Source of the DNA: Skeletonema tropicum
Lineage: Eukaryota > Bacillariophyta > Thalassiosirophyceae > Thalassiosirales > Thalassiosiraceae
NCBI GenBank assembly: GCA_037178625.1
Contig: CM074129.1
Coordinates: forward strand, 186,001-250,000
Direction: 5' to 3'
DNA: 64,000 nucleotides
The notes under the pieces were generated by a model. It worked only from the letters and a program-made list of their open reading frames with translations. It was not told the DNA's origin and ran no database searches. Below are positions 54,881 to 64,000 of the stretch, piece after piece; the stretch's first letter is position 1; every line of letters begins with the position of its first letter. The position numbers and the translations under genes were made by a program.

Positions 54881-55969
54881 ATGTGCAGAGTATCAGCCTC
54901 CCCAAGCAACCGACGCGTGAGCGTCGAAGACCTCACCAAATCCGTCGAAGACTTCAAGATGATGGAACAACAAGGTACTGCCTCTACTGCCGCCTCATCA
55001 AGCTGCGGTGACTCCTCCTCCTCTTCGGCCCGCAGCAGCACTACTACGATGCGAGCGCCCCAACAAATCATGGACGACGCCCAAATACAAAACAACCAAA
55101 AGCTCTACCCCATCATGGGCCGTCCATCCAACATCCTCAACGATTACATCGTCTTCCCCACCGTCCTGGGCACAGGTCACTACGGCACAGTTCGTGAATG
55201 TCTACACCGTCCAACAGGTCAGTCACATGCCGTCAAATCCATCGAAAAGTCCAAGATCCAACGATTGGACCATCTCCGTCGTGAGGTGGACTTGTTGGCC
55301 TCGGTAGATCACTCGGCTGTGATGCGATTGGTCAATGTGTATGAGGACATGAACTATGTGCATATTGTTACCGAGAAGTGTAGTGGAGGCGAGTTGTTCG
55401 ATCGGATTATTGACCGTACGTCCGATCAAGGGTGCTTTGAGGAACGATCGGCCGCACGTATCATCAAGTCACTATTGGAGGCGGTGGCATACCTCCATGC
55501 CAATGGGATTGTCCATCGTGACATCAAGCCTGAAAACATCCTCTTTGAAACCTCCGAGGAAGATTCACCAATCAAGTTGATTGACTTTGGTTTGTCAAGA
55601 CGGCATGTGCCCGGTATGGAACCCAATCTGTCCAATCCCGTGGGAACAGCGTATTACATGTCACCGGAGCTTCTCAAGTGCAATTACTCTGCCCCCACGG
55701 ACATTTGGTCGACTGGCATTATTGCGTACATTTTGCTGTGTGGATATCCGCCATTCAATGGTGATGATGACCGTGAGATATTCGATGCTGTGTCGAGAGG
55801 ACACTTTGATTTTCCTTCGGCGGGATGGAGGAATAAGTCACCGTTGTGTATGGACTTTGTGAGGAGTTTGTTGAGGAGAGATCCGAGGAAGAGGTGTACG
55901 GCGCAAGAGGCGTTGATGCATCCTTGGATTGTGGCTATGACTGAGAATGACTATGATATGAGAATATGA
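54881..55969 (+). CDS. CaMK-type Ser/Thr protein kinase
   Basis: The product is 362 residues from ATG 54881, without introns. A Ser/Thr-rich N-terminal region of about 85 residues precedes a complete kinase domain. Motifs are: glycine loop [13 protein letters not shown]-type lysine in HAVKSIEKS, catalytic loop [16 protein letters not shown], the activation-loop end YYMSPELL (SPE in place of APE), [19 protein letters not shown], and the last subdomain [18 protein letters not shown]. These define the calcium/calmodulin-dependent kinase group. The protein ends about 12 residues after the domain, with no autoinhibitory segment or EF-hands, so regulation would need a partner or N-terminal phosphorylation. 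Confidence 0.92.
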   Translation: MCRVSASPSNRRVSVEDLTKSVEDFKMMEQQGTASTAASSSCGDSSSSSARSSTTTMRAPQQIMDDAQIQNNQKLYPIMGRPSNILNDYIVFPTVLGTGHYGTVRECLHRPTGQSHAVKSIEKSKIQRLDHLRREVDLLASVDHSAVMRLVNVYEDMNYVHIVTEKCSGGELFDRIIDRTSDQGCFEERSAARIIKSLLEAVAYLHANGIVHRDIKPENILFETSEEDSPIKLIDFGLSRRHVPGMEPNLSNPVGTAYYMSPELLKCNYSAPTDIWSTGIIAYILLCGYPPFNGDDDREIFDAVSRGHFDFPSAGWRNKSPLCMDFVRSLLRRDPRKRCTAQEALMHPWIVAMTENDYDMRI

Positions 55970-58062
55970 AGCAAACCTCTGAGAAAGCCCATACGATGCG
56001 ATGCGTTATTTCTTGATAGATTAACTTTAGACCATGAGATAGATTACAATAGCAAGATTGTGTAGTGAGATCGATGTTGTGTTGTTGCTGTGTTGATGAT
56101 GATTTGGTCGTGGTGGGCGTCAGAATAATTTAAAAAAGATTTGTGGTGCGGAGAAAGAAGCAGAGGAGGCACCAAGCCAAGCATGAAGATCAATTCTTCA
56201 GCAGTACTACGATATCCTCATCGTCACACTATCTTAGTATTGTTATCACTTCATCAATAATATCACACGCTGCTACAAGAGCACACATCAATTCTTCTAA
56301 TCCTCTCATAATCCAATTTCTCAACCTTTCTCAACGCATGCCAATTCTCCACACTTCAAATTCACGTATTTCCAGAGAGACTTTTCTCCGCCAAGAAACA
56401 TCCAACCATGACAATGAGGATATCAATACAAACCCCCCCAATCTCCTCTATCGATATTAGATGATTTGGAAGGCAGTGCAGCGGTTGTTTGTTTCTTTCA
56501 TCCACTCTGAGCATCACATTACACCCATCAAATTATTCAATTTCCGTCTATTGGAGTTTTCTCCGCAGGAAATGGTCGCAGGAGAGCGATAAGTGTCGTT
56601 TTGGAAAGCCCTTGATCTCTTCTATCGATTAGGCTTATAATCAGCTCGATTGGACGACTTTGTGCCAATCGAATCGGTCAAATACGGTCAATTTCTGCAC
56701 AGCTCCCCTCTGCCATCCACCGCCAGACCCAGAATTTTCAAAGCATGGGTCCAAAAAATGAAAATCAACAAATTAACAACCATCGGGAAGCTCTTCTTTA
56801 CCCTGAATCGATTTATACCATTATTGCGATAAACACAGCTCATCCTCGCTGCGCCGCTCGTACTCGCCAAAGAACGACAACCTTTGGAGACGATGAGGTT
56901 CAAAAACACACTGTATAGAAATGTGAAATCCATGACACTAAAAGGCGTAAGAAGAGTCTTTTCTAACTGTTCAGGTTAACAAGTATGGGTCAGGAAACCG
57001 ATAGCGACAGAGAGATGATAATAGGAGTATCTATTGATTTTTGAAAACGATGATGTTTCAGAAATGTCAAGAGAAAAAAAAAGAGTCAGAAGAGTTGATC
57101 AATGCAAGCGTGTGACATGACATTAGCGACTACAAAATCAACATGAGTAAACGGTACTTCTGCAATAGATACAATAAGGTGATACTTCGAATAGTATTGA
57201 TATGTTGTTGTTGTTGTGTGAGCTCCAAGACACTTTCGCCTGATATCACCTCTCTGCAGATTTCCTGCTGGGATTTTCACCACTATGCCACACGATCTAC
57301 ATCACACTTCCCAACACGCAGCTTTCATGATTTCGATAATTGTCATATGTAACGATCTTTTCGAGCATAAGTATGTTGTAAGTAAATAGTGGGTCTCAGA
57401 CATTCATTGAGGAGTATGTAGGAGAAATCTTCTTTTTCTCTCTGCAATCTCAGCTGAATCTTCCTTTAGATCTCTAGAGAGAGGCACCCCACATCATCGT
57501 TGTTCTTGCTCAACAACTTCATCGTTTACTACTTAAGTGCCATCTTCTATTTAGCTTTACAGTTCTATCTTCATGGTTACTGCGCTGCAACATCAGCTGT
57601 TATGTTCAGAGAACTAAGAGCAAAGAGCGGAAGAGCAAAGAGCGAGCTATAGCAAGAGGAATCGATCAATCTGGTCATTAGGTAATGGATCTTTTGAGTA
57701 CCGCTTGGAGTACAGCCCTCTCAATCAGAACAGCCCAGCCCCTGCCCCGCCCAGCCTTCATCTCAGCCCAGCCCGATCCGGTGTATGTAGAGCTCAAGCT
57801 TGTTTTGTTGTTCGTTATCGTGCATTCATTATCATACACATCAAGAACATTACACCAGCCACCGTTATCTTCCTATTCCTCCAGCCGATCTAAGATCTCG
57901 CCGTTGCTCTCCATCCTGCACTAACCATTCGATTCTCAAAATAATAACTTTTTATCATCAACCACTCGTCGCAAAACAAAACAGAGCAGCCGTTGAAACA
58001 AAAAATCTTCATCACACATCATCATCATATCCATCATCCGCTAAAATATATTATACAAAAAC
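55970..58062. other. Long non-coding stretch
   Basis: Only short ORFs without domain signals are present. A TCTCTAGAGAGAGG palindrome lies near 57471 and a CCCAGCCC-rich stretch near 57727-57775. No gene, RNA or repeat unit is supported. Confidence 0.5.
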
Positions 58063-58369
58063 ATGCCACAACAACCAGAATCGACATCACCCATCCACCT
58101 CCTCCAATCATGCCTCCTCACCACCACCAACAACAAAGAAGCAGCAACAACCCAATGCCTAAATAATGACGAATCATCATCATCAATTCAATGCTTTTGG
58201 AACGTACTACAATCTCGTATTAGTGTGTCGTCATCATCGTCGTCGCTGGTAACATATTCGCCAACCAGAGCCGAGATGGTGAATGCACATGATGATATGA
58301 GGCATGATTGGAATTTGAGTAGTTTGATTTGGAATAGTGATAGTGGTGCGGCTTCTTCGTTTCGTGGTT

Positions 58370-58371
<2 letters not shown>
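58063..58371 (+). CDS. Possible small Ser-rich protein, 102 aa
   Basis: The ORF starts at ATG 58063. It is Ser/Thr/Asn/Gln-rich with two Cys-containing hydrophobic patches (IHLLQSCLL, IQCFWNVLQSRI) and a Trp pair near the end. It stops next to a TA/GA microsatellite. It has no family resemblance; composition partly reflects simple-sequence DNA. Confidence 0.35.

Positions 58372-58411
<40 letters not shown>
58372..58411. repeat. (TA)n(GA)n microsatellite
   Basis: About ten TA units (58372-58390) are followed directly by about ten GA units (58391-58411). Confidence 0.95.
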
Positions 58412-59519
58412 TTGGGACGACTATATATTCGACAACGACGTCGTATGTGAATGAACAATGTACTAGAGATAGGATGTTGCTACGCTAAAGACGAAGGGTA
58501 ACTCTAAAAGATAATATTTAAACAAAAAACGAATTATTGTGCCTTCTTGGTCCCACCATTGTCTCTTCATTCCGTCAACTGCAAAGAAAAACGGCACAGA
58601 ATACTCTCGTCAAGGGGGGAGGGAGAGTATCAAGTCAAGACAAGGGTTCCAAGAGAGGCAGTTTACGTTGATAAAACTAGATATACCAATCGAGAGAGAG
58701 AGAAGAGAAAGGGGGATTTGTAGTGCTTCAATGGTTGTTGCTCTTAACCTTGCCCGGAACACGCAAACAAGAGAGGAATATTGAACTGATTTGAACATCC
58801 ACACAAAACCAAGATTATTTGCAACAACATCTAGATATTTATACATTCTTGTCCAAAGCTGATCCGCTCCTATGAGGATCTGATGTGATTATTTCTCTCT
58901 TGTTAGTTGGGGGTTGGGACGGTTTACAATATACAATACCATAGTTTCTCATACTTACACAAGTACGTCGAGTCACGCCCAAGGGATTTGCAAAAGTGGG
59001 CGGATATTTCGTATCTACAATACATACGATACGTAACATAAGTGTACTAACGTCTCTGCCGGTCTTCTCTCTTCTCGGGTCCTAGCCTGGGGCCTCCTGC
59101 CTGGGGGGCTCTGCTCTGTTGTCTTCGATTCATTTGGCATTGAGGAGGTTCACTTGATGTCTACGGCTTGGGATAGAGCTAGAGAGGCTAGCCTTCCTTA
59201 GGCTGGCGTTGAGGAGGTTCATGAATTCGAATTCGGTTATCTCTGTACTAATCCAATGCCAATTTTTGGCAGTCGAATTCACCTCCAGCCCATGGAAAAA
59301 ATTTGCCCAGATCCTTCCCCACTGGGCCAATATGGATTCTCAGTGCCAGAGTATTGCCATCAGCGGTGTCAAAGCGGCTCATGATAAAAGTATGGAGGTG
59401 CTCTCTCTAAAGTTCAAGTAGTAGCATGTTTTCGAGCAGAAAGAATAAGTGAGAAATGAGTATTCAAAAATGATCGTACGTAAAAGTTGTACGCTGGAAT
59501 AAGTATGTAACTGAGATGT
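58412..59519. other. Gene-free stretch
   Basis: A motif TTGAGGAGGTTCA is repeated near 59140 and 59210. No gene is supported. Confidence 0.5.
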
Positions 59520-60104
59520 CACCATGAATGATACCTAGAGAGAAGAGAGTAGAACCATAATAGAAATTTCCGTAACTGTAATTACTTTCAATTCAAATCG
59601 TACTCAGATAATCGTCAACATTAAGTAGTATGCAGCACTCAATATCTCTAGAGAGCCAATTTCAGCAATCTTGCCTTCAATTCCACTAGCTCTCTCTGTG
59701 AGAAGTCTGAGCCAAGTTTGACTCAATTGATGCATTTTTACTTCTACATTTTGACTGGTTAGAGCGTAGTTGCACGATTTAGAGCCGGAGTTGATTGTAC
59801 TTGACGAAGGCGATGATAACTACTACTTCATTACCTACATTACTTGGTTGGCTCATAGGCTCATTTTGTCGAGGGCTTTGTGCTCCATTTTAATGAAGGA
59901 AAGCGACGGATCTGAGCTCTAGTCAACGTAGCCAGGTTTCCGTCATAAATATTGTTGCAGTTCAGCTGACTATTTTTCGACACATTATAGTTTAGCTATT
60001 AGGTATTGATGCTGATTCATCACTGTTCTAGTTCTACTCTCTTCTATCATTACATCATGGTAGGAGTAACATTTTCATTTCGTGTCTTATCGTTATTGCT
60101 ACTT
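59520..60104 (-). repeat. Family X 3'-flank repeat (second locus)
   Basis: In inverted orientation this matches the spacer following the plus-strand family X genes in the array (for example 8862-9440), at lower identity. The shared flank shows that gene and spacer were copied together. Confidence 0.8.
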
Positions 60105-60506
60105 CTATCTAGCATACAGATCAAGCAACTGGGAAAAGTCAAAATCAATCTGCTCCAAAGCTGATTCATCACATTCCTCGTCTTCGAAATCTTCCAAGAG
60201 ATCATCCAACAGAAGATCCGTATGACACTCATATGATACTCTTGTTCGTCGCTTGACGGTAGTAGATCCTTTGAAACTGGAATGAGACATATCGGGCTCC
60301 TCAAGACTGAACTCTGCCCTCCGGACAACGGGGATAGAATAGTAGAGGAACGGGTCGTCTTGTTTCAGTGATTGCAGGTCTTCTGCAGTCAGGGCATCGA
60401 TATCGATTTCTATCGGCTCCTGGTGGCAGGGTGCAGTAGTTGTGTGCACTGGTTCGGAGCTTGAAGTTGAAGAAGGAGTCATCTTGGTTGATCTGGCGGT
60501 GAACAT
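60105..60506 (-). CDS. Family X small acidic protein, copy G
   Basis: An intact 133-residue copy lies outside the main array (start ATG 60506). It has TPSSTSSSEP at the start like the minus-type copies. It differs from the array in DALTAED, LLLDD, CDESALEQ and IDFDFSQ. The FLYYSIP, VKRRTRVSYECH and DLLEDFEDEE segments are unchanged. Substitutions at conserved-charge positions with the frame kept open suggest that the protein is still under selection. Confidence 0.75.
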   Translation of the reverse strand: MFTARSTKMTPSSTSSSEPVHTTTAPCHQEPIEIDIDALTAEDLQSLKQDDPFLYYSIPVVRRAEFSLEEPDMSHSSFKGSTTVKRRTRVSYECHTDLLLDDLLEDFEDEECDESALEQIDFDFSQLLDLYAR

Positions 60507-60678
60507 TGTCGAGAGGAGGATGTGGTTATTTGGCTTCAGGAAGTAAGTTGACAAGTATGTAGCGTAGCTTGTTGCGTTTGGGCTCGGCAGAGTGTTGCAA
60601 GTTGTTATTTTATGGACGTCTTTTCTTCCAATGCAGCGTTCTGGTTCTGTTCCCAATTCGCTTCATGCTGATGTGCCC

Positions 60679-60696
60679 TGAGCGAGAGCTGGTAAA
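60679..60696 (-). promoter_or_regulatory. Conserved element upstream of family X copy G
   Basis: TGAGCGAGAGCTGGTAAA lies 173 bp upstream of the copy G start. It is the complement of the element before copies A, C, E and H, so relative to each gene the orientation is the same. Confidence 0.4.
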
Positions 60697-61057
60697 TCAT
60701 GAATGTGGGTCAAAGACAAAAGAGGCCTTGCTTGCTCTAGAGAGAGGCTTGACCTGAGAGTTAGTACAATAAGATAATGAGGCCAAACAATAACTAATCT
60801 CTAGAGAGCTCGCCAGCTACTTAGCTGTGTTGTGCGTTCGCTCAGGCCATGCATCACAGGTAGACTTGGCCCGCACGAAATCGGATCTCGTCACACCTGT
60901 CTTTCTCCTTCTCTTTCTTCCGGCTTCTCGCATCGCTCTGGTCGTTAGGGACAGACAGAAGGGATGTTGAGAGAGAGAGAACAGCCATGGACATTGTTCA
61001 TCAAGCACCAATATCGTGTAGAACAATCCTATAGCTGTTCATCTTTTTTTTGCTACC

Positions 61058-62030
61058 ATGTCGGTCAACACCAACGGTAAGTCAATTCAAAGTCAGCATA
61101 GTAAAATCGGCCTCTATCAGCCAATCCCTATCGGTCTTTACGGCCCCAATATCTTGGCATTCTGCCAATGGCCTCTATCAGCCAACCCCTATCGGTCTAT
61201 AACGGCCCCAATATCTTGGCATTCTGCCAATGGCCTCTATCAGCCAATCCCTATCGGTCTATAACGGCCCCAATATCTTGGCATTCTGCCAATGGCCTCT
61301 ATCAGCCAACCCCTATCGGTCTATAACGGCCCCAATATCTTGGCATTCTGCCAATGGCCTCTATCAGCCAACCCCTATCGGTCTATAACGGCCCCAATAT
61401 CTTGGCAGTCTGCCAATGGCCTCTATCAGCCAACCCCTATCGGTCTATAACGGCCCCAACATCTCGATCAGCCTGGTCAGGCTTTTTTCTCGGCATGATA
61501 TCTGCCACTTCTCTATCGGTCCGTGAGATCAGCTCTTTCTGACCTTTCGGTCTTTTTTTAATTCGTCGGGGGGGACTGCAGCGACCCTTAGGGGTTGGGG
61601 GCGCCCAGAATATATATCAAGGGGGATGTTTCAGCGTCTAAAAATCACGATCATATGCCCTAACTTGACCATATCCATAAGAAATATTTTCTCACCTCTT
61701 CTTCTCTACCAACTTTTCATCGGCTAAATTTTTTATTCTTCAGCCATTTCTACTATCGGAGCGGGAGGTTCCCTCACGGCTTCCAAAGACACATTGTCAA
61801 CCCCTGCCTTCAAGAAAGCAGTTCTCCGCCAGTTTGGAGGGACGGATAAGGGACGCCTCGCAACCATGACCGATCACTCATTGGTTTGTGGCATCTCCTT
61901 GATCACTATGTCACCCGATGGTTCGTTCGAATTAACTCATGGCACCCTCCCCTTTTACGATCCAGAGGGCGACCAGTTCGTGGGAAACTTAAGCAACCTG
62001 ATTACTAGAGACATCTTTGCATACACATAA
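61058..62030 (+). CDS. Two-exon small protein, minisatellite in intron
   Basis: Exon 1 is 61058-61076 (MSVNTN plus one base) and exon 2 is 61744-62030. The 667-bp intron (GTAAGT...TTCAG) keeps the frame: 306 nt give 101 residues. The protein reads ISTIGAGGSLTASKDTLSTP, then AFKKAVLRQFGGTDKGRLAT, then SLVCGISLITMSPDGSFELT. It has no signal peptide, membrane helix or recognised domain. It lies between two family X copies. The strong donor, good acceptor and exact phase support splicing. It could be a host gene or an element-encoded gag-like protein; no evidence decides. Confidence 0.55.
61109..61470 (+). repeat. 62-bp minisatellite, six copies, intronic
   Basis: The unit GGCCTCTATCAGCCAACCCC... 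starts at 61109, 61170, 61232, 61294, 61356 and 61418 (period 61-62 bp; the last copy is partial). Units are nearly identical. It fills about half of the intron of the 61058-62030 gene. Confidence 0.92.
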
Positions 62031-62548
62031 CGTAGTCTGCAATAAGCAGCTCTAGTACCTCTTTTTCTAGCGTGACAGACCACACAGGAGGACCAAGGCG
62101 CGACGCCGGTTTTCCGCAGGAAAATGCAGGTGATGCAATGATCCACAAGATGCGTGGGTGCCGGTCATTCAATGACCGGTATCCAAGCATCTTGTGGGTC
62201 ATTCCAAATCCTGCCAGCCAATGACTGGCCGGCTGCTGGCTCTGAATAAGTAGCCTGAATGCAGCTTGTTTGGCCTCATTATCTTACTAACTCTCAGGTC
62301 AAGCCTCTCTCTAAGTAGAGCAAGCAAGGCCTCTTTTGTCTTTGACCCACAATCATGATTTACCAGCTCTCGCTCAGGGCACATCAGCATGAAGCGAATT
62401 GGGAACAGAACCAGAACGCTGCATTGGAAGAAAAGACGTCCATAAAATAACAACTTGCAACACTCTGCCGAGCCCAAACGCAACAAGCTACGCTACATAC
62501 TTGTCAACTTACTTCCTGAAGCCAAATAACCACATCCTCCTCTCGACA
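62031..62548. other. 5' flank of family X copy H with foldback junction
   Basis: This region contains the 62137-62203 palindrome, a stretch matching array sequence upstream of copies A/C/E, and the conserved upstream element at about 62359. There is no separate gene. Confidence 0.6.
62137..62203. repeat. Imperfect 67-bp palindrome
   Basis: AATGATCCACAAGATGC and its arm meet the mirror copy ending GCATCTTGTGGGTCATT, with the centre at GGTCATTCAATGACC. Each arm matches ACCCACAAGATGCTTGGG found once per array unit (near 5187), so this is a head-to-head junction of array-type sequence. Confidence 0.8.
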
Positions 62549-62949
62549 ATGTTCACCGCCAGATCAACCAAGATGACTCCTTCTTCAACTTCAAGCTCCG
62601 AACCAGTGCACACAACTACTGCACCCTGCCACCAGGAGCCGATAGAAATCGATATCGATGCCCTTACTGCAGAAGACCTGCAATCACTGAAACAAGACGA
62701 TCCGTCCTCTACTATTCTATCCCCGTTGTCCGGAGGGCAGAGTTCAGTCTTGAGGAGCCCGATATGTCTCATTCCAGTTTCAAAGGATCTACTACCGTCA
62801 AGCGACGAACAAGAGTGTCATATGAGTGTCATACGGATCTTCTGTTGGATGATCTCTTGGAAGATTTCGAAGACGAGGAATGTGATGAATCAGCTTTGGA
62901 GCAGATTGATTTTGACTTTTCACAGTTGCTTGATCTGTATGCTAGATAG
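62549..62949 (+). pseudogene. Family X copy H, one-base deletion
   Basis: It starts at ATG 62549 and is nearly identical to copy G. It lacks one T in the QDDPFLYY codons (near 62703), so the frame shifts after QDDP. The remaining text to the stop at 62949 is intact in the other frame. This is either very recent loss or a sequencing error. Confidence 0.8.
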
Positions 62950-63184
62950 AAGTAGCAATAACGATAAGACACGAAATGAAAATGTCGCCAAGTTCATCAT
63001 TTGATATAGAAGATATATAGTAGAACCAAGGTAGAACAGCTAAGAGTAAGAGGAATGTACTAATTGTCAAATTATAATCAGATCATTGATATTGTGAAGC
63101 AATCTCCTACGCAATTCTCAGCAATCCTGCCTGCATCATCATTCTTAGCTTTGGTCCGAAATTGTCATGCCTCAATATTGCAAT

Positions 63185-64000
63185 TTAATAGCACCGCTGA
63201 CACTTGCACACTCCTCCATCCATGACATGCTGCATGTCTGGATCGAATAGAATGGATCGCAAGGCATCATTGGATAGAGTCTTGTTTACTTCGTCATCGT
63301 CATCCAGACTGTTTTGACGTTGTATGTTGCTTCTGGTCAGTCGCCGTTTTTGTCTTTTGAGAACTCCTCAAGGCCTTTTCCTCAATGGGCCCATCTCTCT
63401 CAACAACTTTGGTTTTTCCTCAAGAGCCTTGTCATTTTTCTTTTCTCCCTTCGCACCATTATCATCATTCTCTCCTCTAGCATCACATGATCTCCCATAA
63501 CACCTAGAAATTCCATCAGCCAATGCAGTATCTCTGGCTCGTCCGCCTTCAACTTCTCTATGGTATCTTTCGGATGTGTTTTCATGCTCTCCAATGCTGC
63601 CATGTACCTAGGATCATTGCATCCTTTTGACAGCGTTGGATGCTGGGAAAGAGAGGTGAGAAATGTAGGAGATGCCCATGTGGACTGATCAGATTGGAGA
63701 TGAGACGATAGAGCATCTTGGACCTCGGGTAGATGAAGAGGGCTAGCACTGGGAGTAGACGAGACTGGGAGTAGACGAGCTTTCTGTGTTGGATGGCGGC
63801 ACAAAGTCCTCTTGCGACAAGCACTTTCGAGACATAGTGCTACCTTTGGGATTCAATTCCACAATGAGATTGTTCCGCTGCTATTGCTGCGCAGGGGTTA
63901 GAGAAAGAATTTGTAGCTTCTCACCTTTTGAAAGGAAATACTACGCGTATCCAAATGAACTTTTTTGGCATTATTCTTCTGAAGAAACCCTTCTTCGTGC
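63185..64000 (-). pseudogene. STI1-like protein pseudogene, right-edge copy (5' end outside window)
   Basis: Minus-strand text runs from the KKGF region at the window end to a stop at 63185. The same 16-bp duplication breaks the frame near 63755-63775. It reads LSKGCNDPRYMAALESMKTH, DTIEKLKADEPEILHWLMEF, LGVMGDH, and then a second repeat LRSILFDPDMQHVMDGGVC near the end. The two D-P-x-[FMY]-x-x-[AV]-[LM] repeats are what identify the family as STI1-like. Additional frame changes occur near 63370-63480. It is the most complete copy at the 3' end and shows what the array copies have lost. Confidence 0.6.

Noticed and set aside
61109..61470. CRISPR-like array of regular repeats
   Set aside because: The 62-bp units are contiguous without spacers and sit in an intron of eukaryotic DNA.

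Overview
The window looks like nuclear DNA of a diatom, most likely a centric one of the Thalassiosirales type. The evidence is short GT-AG introns (71-97 bp, with one of 667 bp), a large BspA-like (DUF285) membrane protein of the kind expanded in diatoms, a B12-dependent methionine synthase, a bestrophin, a Golgi-type sulfotransferase, a CaMK-like kinase and several stramenopile-style transposon remnants. The species call is an inference; nothing in the sequence proves it.

Layout. 0-3 kb: gene-poor DNA with hairpins, a 214-bp hAT-like MITE and a cluster of direct and inverted repeats. 3-4 kb: a frameshifted pseudogene for a secreted Cys-rich protein. 4.1-15.9 kb: a recent tandem array with a period of about 2,976 bp. 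Each unit carries two convergent copies of a gene for a 133-residue acidic protein (family X here) and a decayed copy of an STI1/HOP-like protein gene. One unit is interrupted by a 1,410-bp TIR transposon. 15.9-19 kb: a pseudogene fragment, a 272-aa hypothetical gene and a duplicated 187-bp block. 19.1-21.1 kb: the BspA-like gene. 21.3-29.9 kb: a transposon graveyard with a MULE-like element having 96-bp TIRs, a tyrosine-recombinase (CryptonS-like) remnant, minisatellites, and a TIR element with a Stowaway-like MITE nested in its end.

30-45 kb: single-copy genes (sulfotransferase, bestrophin, a charged hypothetical protein, a diatom-type 152-aa protein, and a 1,300-aa AAA ATPase/TPR protein) separated by MITEs and two decayed family X copies. 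45.3-51.7 kb: an unusual methionine synthase gene whose homocysteine- and folate-binding half is duplicated in tandem and in frame. 52-59 kb: repeats, a CaMK-like kinase and a doubtful small ORF. 59.5-64 kb: a second family X locus with one intact and one frameshifted copy, a two-exon small gene whose intron holds a 62-bp minisatellite, and another STI1-like pseudogene running off the window end.

The most notable items are the family X/STI1 array with its conserved upstream element and inverted gene pairs, and the methionine synthase duplication, whose repeats are nearly identical except for a strongly divergent linker. No bacterial operon, rRNA, convincing tRNA or CRISPR was found. Several pseudogene calls rest on single-base indels and would change if those were assembly errors.
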